Positions 1 to 8,070 of a stretch of DNA of 21,179 nucleotides are shown one piece after another. The stretch's first letter is position 1. Every line of letters begins with the position of its first letter. A program made the translations under genes and the position numbers. Origin of the DNA: CAYNNP01 sp964398215 (lineage in GTDB: Bacteria; Planctomycetota; Planctomycetia; Pirellulales; Pirellulaceae); the NCBI GenBank assembly GCA_964398215.1, contig CAYNNP010000106.1, forward strand, positions 1 to 21,179. Direction: 5' to 3'. The notes below the pieces were generated by a model. The model was not told the DNA's origin. It ran no database searches and saw only the letters and a list, made by a program, of their open reading frames with translations.

Positions 1-48
1 GGCACGTATCGCGTCCTTGGTCCGGCCTACAACCAAACACCACATCTG

Positions 49-177
49 AAAGCGCTACTCCAAAACTTATAAGCAAAGGACATTGAATCTCCACCCGGTC
101 CCTCGCTCGCGCGTCGGGTTACCAAAAACCAATGCCCGACCTAAAAGCGCAACTCCAAACCGCGTGAGCGCGGGACA
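49..177. repeat. Degenerate 95-bp-period direct repeat with an embedded inverted repeat
   Basis: Positions 49-82 and 144-177 align without gaps at a 95-bp offset, about 25 of 34 bases identical; the first 16 bases (AAAGCGCTACTCCAAA against AAAGCGCAACTCCAAA) differ at one position. Within it, 98-113 (GTCCCTCGCTCGCGCG) and 161-176 form an inverted repeat matching at 14 of 16 positions, and 170-175/181-186 (GCGGGA/TCCCGC) form a small hairpin. No convincing gene lies in 1-300. This looks like a dispersed intergenic repeat of REP/BIME style, but its presence elsewhere in the genome cannot be seen from here. Confidence 0.5.
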
Positions 178-307
178 CTTTCCCGCCCACAACACAAAAT
201 GCTCGCTTGCCTGCTATCGATCGGATACCCTTGTTGCCGGTTTGGGGCAGGGTTCAATGCTTTAAAGTCACACTCGGGGAATCGCATTTTTTGCGTTGGG
301 TCTGCGG

Positions 308-335
308 TTGTGACTTTTGCCACGCTATGTAATAT
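308..335 (+). promoter_or_regulatory. Candidate sigma70-type promoter upstream of nqrA
   Basis: TTGTGA at 308-313 and TAATAT at 330-335 are separated by 16 bp, each matching 4 of 6 consensus positions. A start would fall near 342. It could drive the nqr operon or a short transcript ending at the hairpin at 428-455. Planctomycete promoters are poorly conserved, so this is a weak call. Confidence 0.3.
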
Positions 336-427
336 TTCTGTCTGATTTCACAGGCAGCGAAAAAATCACTTTTCAGATTGTGAATCGCGAGCTTTTCGGC
401 ACTCCATCGTGTCATTACTCGTGATCT

Positions 428-456
428 AAGCCCACAGCGACCCGTTGTGGGCTTTA
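428..456 (+). terminator. Strong hairpin, terminator-like, before nqrA
   Basis: The arms AAGCCCACAGCG (428-439) and CGTTGTGGGCTT (443-454) pair over 12 positions, with one G-T wobble, around an ACC loop. A short T/A-rich tail follows (T at 455, then AAATT). It resembles a Rho-independent terminator, although the T tract is weak. No coding gene precedes it within the window, so it may terminate a gene to the left, a small RNA, or act as an attenuator in the nqr leader. Confidence 0.5.
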
Positions 457-467
457 AATTGGCTCCT

Positions 468-489
468 GTTTGTGAAAAAGTTCACAAAC
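468..489. promoter_or_regulatory. CRP/FNR-family operator-like palindrome
   Basis: A perfect 9-bp inverted repeat (GTTTGTGAA at 468-476 and TTCACAAAC at 481-489) contains TGTGA-N6-TCACA at 471-486, the consensus of CRP-type regulators. Its centre (478.5) lies about 30 bp upstream of an AT-rich TAATTG preceded by TG at 506-507, a spacing compatible with an activator site overlapping the -35 position. The palindrome is seen directly; binding by a CRP/FNR-family protein is inference. It could also fold as an RNA hairpin. Confidence 0.5.
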
Positions 490-556
490 TCCTGTTTTGG
501 GGTTTTGCTAATTGGCCTGCGGGCCAGAGGTTTTGAAGGCTAAGTAAGGCGTTTCA

Positions 557-1900
557 ATGACAACGATCAGCAAAGGTTTGGATCTGCCCATCACAGGCGC
601 TCCTGAGCAACGCATCGAAGTGGCCAAGGAAGTCACTAAGGTTGGTTTGCTTGGTGACGATTACGTCGGCATGAAACCGACGATGCTGGTAGCGGTCGGT
701 GACAAGGTCGAGATGGGCCAGCCGATCTTTACCGACAAAAAAACCGAAGGCGTTACTTTCACTGCACCGGCGTCTGGCAAGATCGCTGAAGTGAACCGAG
801 GTGACAAACGCAAGTTTGAATCGGTTGTGATCGACGTCGAAGGCGACAACCGAATCGAGTTCGACGGTGTCAAAGGAACGGATCCTGCATCGCTGAGCCG
901 TGAGGCGTTGACCGAAAAATTGACCATCAGCGGCTTGTGGACTTCGCTGCGAACTCGACCCTACGGCAAAGTTCCTGTGCCTGGATCGGTTCCCAATTCG
1001 ATCTTTGTCCAAGCGATTGACACGAACCCGTTGGCTGCAGATCCTTCGGTTGCGATGGCGGATCGCAAAGACCAGTTTTCTGTTGGTTTGGCCGCTTTGA
1101 CGCAGCTGACCGACGGCAATGTTTATGTCTGCAAGGCTCCCGATGCAGAGATCCCCGGCAGCAGCGTATCGGGCGTTGAAGTCAAAACGTTTGGCGGCCC
1201 CCATCCTGCTGGGCTGGTTGGCACTCACATTCACACATTGGACCCGATCGGCAACGAAAAAGTCGTCTGGTACATCAACTATCAAGACGTTTGTGGAATC
1301 GGATCGTTCTTTGATAAAGGCGTTCTGGATCCTTTGCGAGTGATTTCGCTGGCCGGTCCCGTCGTCAATCAACCTCGTCTGTTGCAAACGCGCATTGGTG
1401 CTGACATTGATCAGTTGATCGAGGGTGAAATCGAAGACGTCAAAGTTCGTCCGATTTCCGGTTCGGTACTGTGTGGTCGCACCGCAAACCATCCTCACAA
1501 TTTCTTGGGTCGCACGCACACTCAGATTTCAGTTCTGAAAGAAGGCGACGAGCGAGAATTCTTGGGTTGGCAAAAACCCGGCTTTGACAAATACAGCACG
1601 ACGCGCGTATTCGCGTCGGCTGGCAACCCGAAACAAAAGTTTGCTTTCACAACCAGTACCGGCGGAAGCAAACGGGCGATGGTGCCACTGGGGACTTATG
1701 AGAAAGTCATGCCCCTGGACCTCATGCCGACTCAATTGATGCGGGCCTTGATCTGCCATGACACGGACCAAGCACAAATGCTGGGTGCGTTGGAATTGGA
1801 AGAAGAAGACGTGGCACTTTGCACGTTCGTTTGCCCTGGAAAATACGATTTTGGCACGCTGCTGCGTGAAAACCTGACAACCATCGAACGCGAAGGTTAA
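557..1900 (+). CDS. nqrA: Na+-translocating NADH:quinone reductase subunit A
   Basis: NqrA is the peripheral cytoplasmic subunit of the six-subunit sodium-pumping NADH:ubiquinone oxidoreductase. The 447 residues match the usual family length of about 446. The family-typical N-terminal blocks are present: KGLDLPI near residue 6, DYVGMKPTM near 34, and GVTFTAPASGKI near residue 65. No membrane segment or signal peptide is visible, as expected. The start is an ATG with AAGG at 546-549, 7 bases upstream. It opens the operon, with nqrB beginning 57 bp downstream. Identity is secure from both sequence and gene order. Confidence 0.96.
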   Translation: MTTISKGLDLPITGAPEQRIEVAKEVTKVGLLGDDYVGMKPTMLVAVGDKVEMGQPIFTDKKTEGVTFTAPASGKIAEVNRGDKRKFESVVIDVEGDNRIEFDGVKGTDPASLSREALTEKLTISGLWTSLRTRPYGKVPVPGSVPNSIFVQAIDTNPLAADPSVAMADRKDQFSVGLAALTQLTDGNVYVCKAPDAEIPGSSVSGVEVKTFGGPHPAGLVGTHIHTLDPIGNEKVVWYINYQDVCGIGSFFDKGVLDPLRVISLAGPVVNQPRLLQTRIGADIDQLIEGEIEDVKVRPISGSVLCGRTANHPHNFLGRTHTQISVLKEGDEREFLGWQKPGFDKYSTTRVFASAGNPKQKFAFTTSTGGSKRAMVPLGTYEKVMPLDLMPTQLMRALICHDTDQAQMLGALELEEEDVALCTFVCPGKYDFGTLLRENLTTIEREG

Positions 1901-1957
1901 ACGAGACACTCAACCTGGCGGATTCAGCCAGAAAAAGTAACTCAGGAAGCTTGAATT

Positions 1958-3238
1958 ATGAAAGCACTCCGTGACGTCCTCGACAAGCTGCATGATGGCT
2001 TGTTTACCAAAGGTGCTCCTTTGGAAAAGGCGTATCCGATGTACGAAGCGGCTGATACGTTTCTGTACACGCCCGGTGAAATCACCGAGGGTCCCACTCA
2101 CGTGCGCGACGGCATCGACCTGAAACGGATGATGATCACTGTCGTGTTCGCTTTGATCCCCTGCACATTGTTCGGAATGTGGAATGTTGGTTACCAAGCC
2201 AACCAGGCGATCGAAAAGATGGAGTCCGCTGGGATCAAGCACGAAGGTGATTGGCACTACAAAATCCACAACACCATCGGGTTCACCAACGATTCAACAA
2301 GCCACGCTGATAACTTCACGTTGGGCCTGATCCATTTCTTGCCGATTTACATCGTTTGTATGTTTGTCGGTGGTCATGTCGAACTGGTCTTTAGTGTGCT
2401 GCGTGGTCACGAGATCAATGAGGGCTTTCTGGTTACAGGCCTCTTGTTCCCGTTAACGCTGCCGGCGTCGATCCCGTTATGGCAGGTCGCACTGGGCATT
2501 ACGTTCGGGGTGATCGTCGCCAAAGAAGTGTTTGGCGGTACCGGTCGTAACTTCTTGAACGTCGCACTAACAAGCCGTGCATTTCTGTACTTTGCGTACG
2601 CTGGTGAAATCAGCGGTGACAAGGTCTGGACAGCAGTCGATGGCTTCAGTGGTGCGACTGCACTGGGGCAAATGGCCAACGCTGCTCCTGCCGAAGATGG
2701 CAGGAACGCTGCCATCGAATCGCTGGGTTCAATTCAATACGTTTGGGGCGAAGCCGAACCGCTTTCGCTGGCCAGTTCGTTCTTTGGAACGATCCAAGGC
2801 TGCATTGGCGAGACGAGCACACTGATGTGTCTCGTTGGTGCTGCGATCCTGATTGCAACCGGTATCGGTTCATGGAAAATCATGGCCGGTGTGATTGGTG
2901 GCGTGATCGCAACATCACTGTTGATGAACGGCGTCAGTTCACATACCAACCCGATGATGGACGTGCCGTTCTACTGGCACCTAGCGATCGGAGGGTTAGC
3001 ATTCGGGCTTGTGTTCATGGCCACCGACCCAGTCAGTGCTTCGATGACGGAGACTGGAAAGTATGTTTACGGTGGACTGATTGGTTTCATGACGGTCTTG
3101 ATTCGATGTATCAACCCGGCTTTTCCCGAAGGGATCATGCTGGCGATTTTGTTTGGCAACGTTTTCGCACCACTGATTGACTACTGCGTAGTTGAGGCCA
3201 ACGTCAGACGGAGGAATAAACGCTATGAATCAGCGTGA
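1958..3238 (+). CDS. nqrB: Na+-translocating NADH:quinone reductase subunit B
   Basis: NqrB is the large integral-membrane subunit that carries covalently bound FMN and takes part in quinone reduction and Na+ transport. The 426-residue protein has many hydrophobic segments. It contains the flavinylation motif DGFSGAT, whose threonine at residue 234 should carry FMN through a phosphoester bond made by ApbE. The FLYFAYAG segment just before it is also typical of the family. AGGAAG at 1944-1949 is the ribosome binding site, 8 bases before the ATG. The 3' end overlaps the start of nqrC by 14 bases, which suggests translational coupling. Confidence 0.96.
   Translation: MKALRDVLDKLHDGLFTKGAPLEKAYPMYEAADTFLYTPGEITEGPTHVRDGIDLKRMMITVVFALIPCTLFGMWNVGYQANQAIEKMESAGIKHEGDWHYKIHNTIGFTNDSTSHADNFTLGLIHFLPIYIVCMFVGGHVELVFSVLRGHEINEGFLVTGLLFPLTLPASIPLWQVALGITFGVIVAKEVFGGTGRNFLNVALTSRAFLYFAYAGEISGDKVWTAVDGFSGATALGQMANAAPAEDGRNAAIESLGSIQYVWGEAEPLSLASSFFGTIQGCIGETSTLMCLVGAAILIATGIGSWKIMAGVIGGVIATSLLMNGVSSHTNPMMDVPFYWHLAIGGLAFGLVFMATDPVSASMTETGKYVYGGLIGFMTVLIRCINPAFPEGIMLAILFGNVFAPLIDYCVVEANVRRRNKRYESA
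3210..3214 (+). promoter_or_regulatory. Ribosome binding site that fixes the nqrC start
   Basis: GGAGG lies 10 bases before the ATG at 3225, inside the end of nqrB. This favours 3225 over the in-frame upstream start at 3192, which would add 11 residues unlike the NqrC N terminus. Confidence 0.8.
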
Positions 3239-4028
3239 ATATAACCCGATCATCGTCGCTACCGTTTTGTGCGTCGTATGCTCGCTTGCGGTCAGCGTCG
3301 CAGCTGTTTCGCTAAAGGCAAAACAAGACAGTAATGTTGCTTTGGACATCAAGAAGAATATTCTTGACGCCAGCGGGCTGTCCACAGGCGAATATGGACG
3401 CCCAGCTAAAGAGTTGACGCTGGAAGAGATTGAAAATCTATACCAGCGGGTCAGTGTCAAGGTCGTCGATCTGGAAACAGGCGAATACGACACCACGTTC
3501 AAGACGGAAGAGGACATCCAGAAGTTTGACGCTCGCAAGTCGGTTACCAAAGACGGTGTTCAAATTGTTGACCCACAGTTCAATCCCGGTCTCGACAAAC
3601 GACCTCGAAAACAGAAGGTCTACTTTGTCAAAAAGTCTCCCGATGATGACAAGATTCAACAAGTCGTTCTGCCTATCAACGGGCAAGGGCTGTGGTCAAC
3701 ACTGTACGGCTACATCGCGATCAAAAGCGACTTGAAAACAATCCAAGGACTTTCGTTCTACGAGCATGCGGAGACGCCGGGTCTGGGCGGCGAAGTTGAC
3801 AATCAGAAATGGAAGGAAAGTTGGGAAGGACGAATGTTGTTCGACCCAGAGGGCACGCCAGCAGCGCAAGTCTTCAAAGGCACAGCGCCATCGGACAATC
3901 CTTACGCGGTTGATGGGCTCTCGGGCGCAACGATCACCAGCGCTGGGGTCCAGAACCTGATTCGTTACTGGGCCAGCGACGACGGCTTCGGGCCGTTTTT
4001 GGCAAAACTGAAACAAGAAATTAACTAA
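3225..4028 (+). CDS. nqrC: Na+-translocating NADH:quinone reductase subunit C
   Basis: NqrC is anchored by one N-terminal helix and exposes an FMN-binding domain on the periplasmic side. In this 267-residue protein a hydrophobic segment spans roughly residues 8-30. The motif GLSGATIT follows near the C terminus (S233-G-A-T236), with T236 the predicted site of covalent FMN. The start at 3225 is chosen because GGAGG precedes it and because MNQREYNP leads directly into the helix. The gene overlaps the nqrB end by 14 bases. Length is close to the family norm of about 257. Confidence 0.95.
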   Translation: MNQREYNPIIVATVLCVVCSLAVSVAAVSLKAKQDSNVALDIKKNILDASGLSTGEYGRPAKELTLEEIENLYQRVSVKVVDLETGEYDTTFKTEEDIQKFDARKSVTKDGVQIVDPQFNPGLDKRPRKQKVYFVKKSPDDDKIQQVVLPINGQGLWSTLYGYIAIKSDLKTIQGLSFYEHAETPGLGGEVDNQKWKESWEGRMLFDPEGTPAAQVFKGTAPSDNPYAVDGLSGATITSAGVQNLIRYWASDDGFGPFLAKLKQEIN

Positions 4029-4040
4029 CCACGGATTGTG

Positions 4041-4064
4041 TTCCGCCCAATTGGACGGAAGGAG
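4041..4064 (+). promoter_or_regulatory. Hairpin touching the nqrD ribosome binding site
   Basis: TTCCG (4041-4045) pairs with CGGAA (4056-4060) around the self-complementary CCAATTGG. The right arm overlaps the first two bases of the Shine-Dalgarno sequence AAGGAG (4059-4064), which lies 9 bases before the nqrD ATG. It could modulate nqrD translation; this is structural inference only. Confidence 0.3.
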
Positions 4065-4073
4065 CAATAACAT

Positions 4074-4700
4074 ATGGCAAGCGACAAACCAAAAGATGTC
4101 TTGCTGGATCCGCTGTTTGACAATAACCCGATCGCATTGCAGGTCCTTGGGATTTGCTCGGCGCTTGCGGTGACAGTCAAGATGGAAACGTCACTGGTGA
4201 TGAGCGTTGCAGTGATTGCTGTGACCGCATTCAGTAACTTGGCGGTCAGTGCGATTCGAGTATTCATCCCGAGCAGTATTCGGATGATCGTTCAGATGGT
4301 CGTGATCGCATCACTTGTGATTGTGGTTGACCAGATTCTGAAAGCCTATTTTTTCGACATCAGCAAACAGCTCTCAGTCTTCGTTGGACTGATCATCACC
4401 AACTGTATCGTGATGGGGCGTGCCGAGGGCTATGCGATGAAGAACGGCAAATACATGAGTTTCGTTGACGGGCTTGGCAACGGAATCGGCTATGGCTTGG
4501 TTCTGATGTTCGTCGCATTTTTCCGCGAACTATTCGGCAGCGGATCACTATTCGGGCAAGTCATCTTGCCACTTTCGCGTGACGGCGGTTGGTACAACCC
4601 AAACAACTTGATGCTCTTGCCGCCAAGTGCATTCTTTTTGATTGGGATTCTGATCTGGATCATTCGCTCCTTTAAAACCGATCAAATCGAGGAGTCATAA
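4074..4700 (+). CDS. nqrD: Na+-translocating NADH:quinone reductase subunit D
   Basis: NqrD is an integral-membrane subunit which, with NqrE, holds an iron centre in the middle of the membrane. It is homologous to RnfE. The 208 residues contain several hydrophobic helices. Cysteines at C28 (LGICSA) and C111 (ITNCIVMGRAEGYA) match the two metal-ligand positions known in Vibrio NqrD (C29 and C112). A strong AAGGAG precedes the ATG by 9 bases, after a 45-bp spacer from nqrC. nqrE starts 4 bp after its stop. Confidence 0.95.
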   Translation: MASDKPKDVLLDPLFDNNPIALQVLGICSALAVTVKMETSLVMSVAVIAVTAFSNLAVSAIRVFIPSSIRMIVQMVVIASLVIVVDQILKAYFFDISKQLSVFVGLIITNCIVMGRAEGYAMKNGKYMSFVDGLGNGIGYGLVLMFVAFFRELFGSGSLFGQVILPLSRDGGWYNPNNLMLLPPSAFFLIGILIWIIRSFKTDQIEES

Positions 4701-4704
4701 TCAG

Positions 4705-5337
4705 ATGCTTGAAAGACACCTTAGCATTTTTCTAAATGCAGTATTCATCGAAAACCTGGCACTCGCCTATTTCCTAGGCATGTGCACGTTCCTGGCAATT
4801 AGCAAGAACGTGAAGACTGCGTTTGGGCTGGGACTGGCTGTGATCGCGATTGAAACGATCACGGTTCCGCTGAACTGGCTCATCTACAACCTGCTCCTCA
4901 AAGAAGGTGCGTTGACTTGGTTGAACGGCATTGGGATGTCGGACTATTCGGAAGTCGACCTGAGCTTTTTGAGCTTCATTAGTTTCATTGGTGTGATCGC
5001 GGCGATGGTGCAGATCTTGGAAATGTTCCTCGATAAGTATGTGCCGCCGCTCTACAACGCTCTTGGAATCTTCCTACCTTTGATCACGGTCAACTGTGCG
5101 ATTCTGGGTGCGTCTTTGTTCATGCAACAGCGTCCGTCGTACACATTTGGTCAGTCCATTACCTATGGATTGGGATGTGGCGTTGGATGGGCATTGGCAA
5201 TCGTAGCGCTGGCAGGCATTCGCGAAAAATTGAAATACAGTGATGTTCCACCACCACTTCGTGGCTTGGGGATCACGTTCATCACAGTTGGTTTGATGGC
5301 GTTGGCGTTCATGTCGTTCGGCGGCATCAAACTTTAA
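4705..5337 (+). CDS. nqrE: Na+-translocating NADH:quinone reductase subunit E
   Basis: NqrE pairs with NqrD in an inverted-topology membrane unit and is homologous to RnfA. The 210-residue protein is strongly hydrophobic. Its C27 (LGMCTFLA) and C131 (ITVNCAILG) correspond to the iron-ligand cysteines of the family. At 210 residues it is slightly longer than the approximately 198 of Vibrio NqrE; the extra length appears to lie between the two cysteines. GAGGAG at 4689-4694, inside the end of nqrD, is the ribosome binding site, so the two genes are probably translationally coupled. Confidence 0.95.
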   Translation: MLERHLSIFLNAVFIENLALAYFLGMCTFLAISKNVKTAFGLGLAVIAIETITVPLNWLIYNLLLKEGALTWLNGIGMSDYSEVDLSFLSFISFIGVIAAMVQILEMFLDKYVPPLYNALGIFLPLITVNCAILGASLFMQQRPSYTFGQSITYGLGCGVGWALAIVALAGIREKLKYSDVPPPLRGLGITFITVGLMALAFMSFGGIKL

Positions 5338-5391
5338 AAAAGCAAACAACAGTTACATTCGTGTAATCACTTTTGGATTAGGTACTGACTA

Positions 5392-6609
5392 ATGGCAGTT
5401 GTTCTTGGCGTCTTGATGTTCACATTGGTCGTCTTGGCCTTGGTGTTTTTGATTTTGGGAGCGCGGACGCAATTGGTTGCGTCTGGCCCGGTCAAAATCA
5501 TGATCAACGAGCAGAAAGAAATCGAAATTCCCGCTGGCGGAAAACTACTCGGAGCGCTCGCTGACGCAGGCGTATTTGTTTCCAGTGCGTGTGGCGGTGG
5601 TGGCACCTGTGCGCAGTGTAAAGTGAAAGTACACGATGGCGGTGGCGACATCCTGGCTACCGAAAAAGATCACATCAACAAGAAAGAAGCTGCCGAGGGT
5701 GAACGACTCAGCTGTCAGGTCGCGGTCAAGACAGATATGACCGTTGAGGTCCCCGCAGAAGCCTTTGACACGAAAAAATGGGTTTGCAAAGTTCGTAGCA
5801 ACCGAAACGTTGCGACGTTCATCAAGGAACTGATCCTGGAATTGCCGCCCGGCGAAGAAGTCGCTTTCAAGTCTGGTGGTTACATTCAGATCGAATGCCC
5901 GCCGCACACGGTACACTACAAAAACTTCGACATCGAAGAAGAGTATCGCGAGGATTGGGACAAGCACAACGTATGGCAGTACACATCTGTCGTTGACGAA
6001 GAAGTCGTTCGCGCCTATTCGATGGCCAACTACCCGGGCGAAACAGGCATCATCATGCTGAACGTCCGCGTTGCATCGCCTCCACCACGAATTCCCGATG
6101 CTCCTCCTGGCAAAATGAGCAGCTGGATTTTTGACCTGAAACCAGGTGACGAAGCAACGATCAGCGGGCCCTACGGCGAGTTCTTTATCAAGGACACGCA
6201 AGCAGAAATGGTCTACATCGGTGGTGGTGCTGGAATGGCTCCACTGCGTAGTCACATCTTTGAATTGTTCAAGAACAAGAAGACCGATCGCAAAGTATCG
6301 TACTGGTACGGTGGTCGGAGCTTGCGAGAACTGTTCTATATCGATCACTTCCGTGGGATCGAAAAAGACTTCCCGAACTTCAAGTTCAACATCGCGTTGT
6401 CCGAGCCACTTCCAGAAGACAATTGGGATGGCTACGTCGGTTTCATTCACCAAGTTTTGCTGGACAACTATCTCAGCGACCACCCGGCGCCTGAGGATAT
6501 CGAGTACTACATTTGTGGTCCACCGATGATGAATCAAGCCGTCTTTAAGATGCTGGATGATCTGGGAGTTGAACCTGAGAACATCGCATTCGATGACTTC
6601 GGCGGGTAA
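5392..6609 (+). CDS. nqrF: Na+-translocating NADH:quinone reductase subunit F
   Basis: NqrF is the electron-entry subunit: NADH reduces FAD, which reduces a 2Fe-2S cluster. Of its 405 residues, about 3-23 form a membrane anchor. A ferredoxin domain follows, with C67, C73, C76 and C108 in the C-x5-C-x2-C...C pattern. The FAD-binding RAYS motif is at 207-210. NAD-binding motifs are GGGAGMAPLRS (277-287) and CGPPMM (375-380), with the typical FDDFGG end. The ribosome binding site is weak (AGG at 5380-5382). A small hairpin (TTACA-TTCG-TGTAA, 5353-5366) lies in the 54-bp gap after nqrE, so nqrF may be tuned separately. Confidence 0.96.
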   Translation: MAVVLGVLMFTLVVLALVFLILGARTQLVASGPVKIMINEQKEIEIPAGGKLLGALADAGVFVSSACGGGGTCAQCKVKVHDGGGDILATEKDHINKKEAAEGERLSCQVAVKTDMTVEVPAEAFDTKKWVCKVRSNRNVATFIKELILELPPGEEVAFKSGGYIQIECPPHTVHYKNFDIEEEYREDWDKHNVWQYTSVVDEEVVRAYSMANYPGETGIIMLNVRVASPPPRIPDAPPGKMSSWIFDLKPGDEATISGPYGEFFIKDTQAEMVYIGGGAGMAPLRSHIFELFKNKKTDRKVSYWYGGRSLRELFYIDHFRGIEKDFPNFKFNIALSEPLPEDNWDGYVGFIHQVLLDNYLSDHPAPEDIEYYICGPPMMNQAVFKMLDDLGVEPENIAFDDFGG

Positions 6610-6672
6610 ATCCAGCTAACAACAAAACGGCTCACCTCGAAATCAGGTTTTCACGCAGCAAAAGGAACTGAA

Positions 6673-7977
6673 ATGGTCACCTCCCTGCGAAGCCGTTGGG
6701 CACTTGCAACTGTCTTTGTTCTCGTCTGCACCGCGACCGGATTTTCGCAAGAAGTCCTGAAGCTTCGTGGGCGCACGATGGGGACCACTTTCTCGATCAG
6801 CATCTATGCGCCCAAGGATCAGGTCGATCCCGACTTGGCGTTATTGATTGATCGCGAGCTTCGCGACGTCAACGATCAGATGTCGACCTATCTCAAGTCG
6901 TCAGAGATCAGTCAGTTCAACCAGTCGACGTCCACCGATTGGATCGACATCAGCCCAGAGTTTGCAGAAGTTGTCAGTTTTGCATTGGCGGTTTCGGAAA
7001 AGACTGACGGAGCATTTGATGTGACCGTTGGCCCGCTTGTGAATGCGTGGAGCTTTGGAGCTGCGGATCGCACGCACGAAATCCCAGATGGCGATCTGCT
7101 ACGTGAGCTAAAAGAACGTATCGGCCATCAACATCTTTCTGTTCGCCTTGCCCCGCCAGGGATTCGCAAAGCGATTCCGGAATTGCAGATTGATCTTTCG
7201 TCAATCGCCAAAGGCCATGGGGTGGATCGCGTGGTCGGGCTGCTTTCAGAAAATGGATTGGACAATGTGTTCGTAGAGATCGGTGGCGAGGTCAGAACTC
7301 GTGGCAGCAAGGGCGAAGATCCTTGGCGTGTTGGAATTCAACAGCCCGAAGGTTCCAATCAGAAAGTCTTGATTGCCCACTCCATGGAAGGCGACCAATC
7401 GATGGCAACCTCTGGTGATTACAACAATTACTTTGAAGTCGATGGCAAGCGATATTCGCATACGATTGACCCCCGCACAGGTCACCCTGTGGTGCACGCG
7501 TTGACCTCGGTAACAGTTGTATGCGATAGCTGCATGAAAGCCGATGCATGGGCAACGGCACTGAACGTTCTGGGGCCAAGCAAGGCTTTGAAGTTTGCTG
7601 AAACAGAATCGCTTAGCACCTTCCTTGTCAGCCGAGGTTCTGATGATGGAGTGGTGTTAGCGGGAACCGGTTCGCTGGCTCAATACGCCAAGCAGCCGCA
7701 GGCGAAGCAACTGCAGGCGACTCCGGTAGCGTCGGTACCACAGAAATCAAAGATATCGGTCGTGCCAACAATCGTCTTGGCGATGATTGGCTTGGGAATA
7801 TTGATCTTGCTGATGGCGGTAGGAGTACTGTTTGGCCGAAAGCCGATCAGTGGATCTTGCGGCGGAATCGCAGCTCGAATGGGTGAAGACGGCGGATCGG
7901 CGTGTTCACTTTGCAGTAATCCAGCAGACGCCTGCAAGGAACTGAGAGAAAAAGTTCAGCAAAACGCCCAGCAATAG
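6673..7977 (+). CDS. apbE: FAD:protein FMN transferase fused to an NqrM-like tail
   Basis: ApbE transfers FMN from FAD to the threonine of the SGAT motifs of NqrB and NqrC, on the periplasmic face. In 434 residues there is a signal peptide or anchor (about 1-26, without a clear lipobox), then the ApbE domain (about 30-335) with RTMGTTF, DLSSIAKGHGVD (174-185), HTIDPRTG (263-270) and MKADAWATAL (288-297). After a Gln/Ala-rich linker comes a membrane helix (about 362-386) ending in MAVGVLFGRKPISGSCGG, with further cysteines at 411, 414 and 421. This tail matches NqrM (DUF539), which is required for assembly of the NqrD/E iron centre. AAGGA at 6662-6666 supports the start. It lies 63 bp after nqrF. 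Confidence 0.92.
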   Translation: MVTSLRSRWALATVFVLVCTATGFSQEVLKLRGRTMGTTFSISIYAPKDQVDPDLALLIDRELRDVNDQMSTYLKSSEISQFNQSTSTDWIDISPEFAEVVSFALAVSEKTDGAFDVTVGPLVNAWSFGAADRTHEIPDGDLLRELKERIGHQHLSVRLAPPGIRKAIPELQIDLSSIAKGHGVDRVVGLLSENGLDNVFVEIGGEVRTRGSKGEDPWRVGIQQPEGSNQKVLIAHSMEGDQSMATSGDYNNYFEVDGKRYSHTIDPRTGHPVVHALTSVTVVCDSCMKADAWATALNVLGPSKALKFAETESLSTFLVSRGSDDGVVLAGTGSLAQYAKQPQAKQLQATPVASVPQKSKISVVPTIVLAMIGLGILILLMAVGVLFGRKPISGSCGGIAARMGEDGGSACSLCSNPADACKELREKVQQNAQQ

Positions 7978-7993
7978 TAGCTTTGTTTTCCAT

Positions 7994-8070
7994 GTTTTAA
8001 ATACGCACTTGGAACTGCAAACTGTTCATATACACAGGCTTGTATGGTTTCTGACGTGTGCGTATTAAAA
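7994..8070. repeat. Interrupted inverted repeat after apbE
   Basis: TTTTAAATACGCAC (about 7995-8008) and GTGCGTATTAAAA (8058-8070) are reverse complements apart from one missing T. A nested stem ATACA/TGTAT (8030-8034 and 8041-8045) lies in the loop. It may be an end-of-operon RNA structure or a DNA-level operator. No T tract follows immediately, so it is not a clear intrinsic terminator; a T6 run lies later at 8093-8098. Confidence 0.45.

Noticed and set aside
83..323. Two 60-codon frames, one on each strand, in the left intergenic region
   Set aside because: They are low-information frames inside the repeat region, with Pro/Arg/Ser-rich translation typical of non-coding DNA.
554..1519. A long open frame (321 codons) on the minus strand opposite nqrA
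   Set aside because: It mirrors nqrA, has no recognisable domain and is rich in Arg, Asn and Gln as expected of an antisense shadow; nqrA is certain.
5545..6537. A 330-codon open frame on the minus strand opposite nqrF
   Set aside because: It is fully antisense to the well-supported nqrF and matches no known family.
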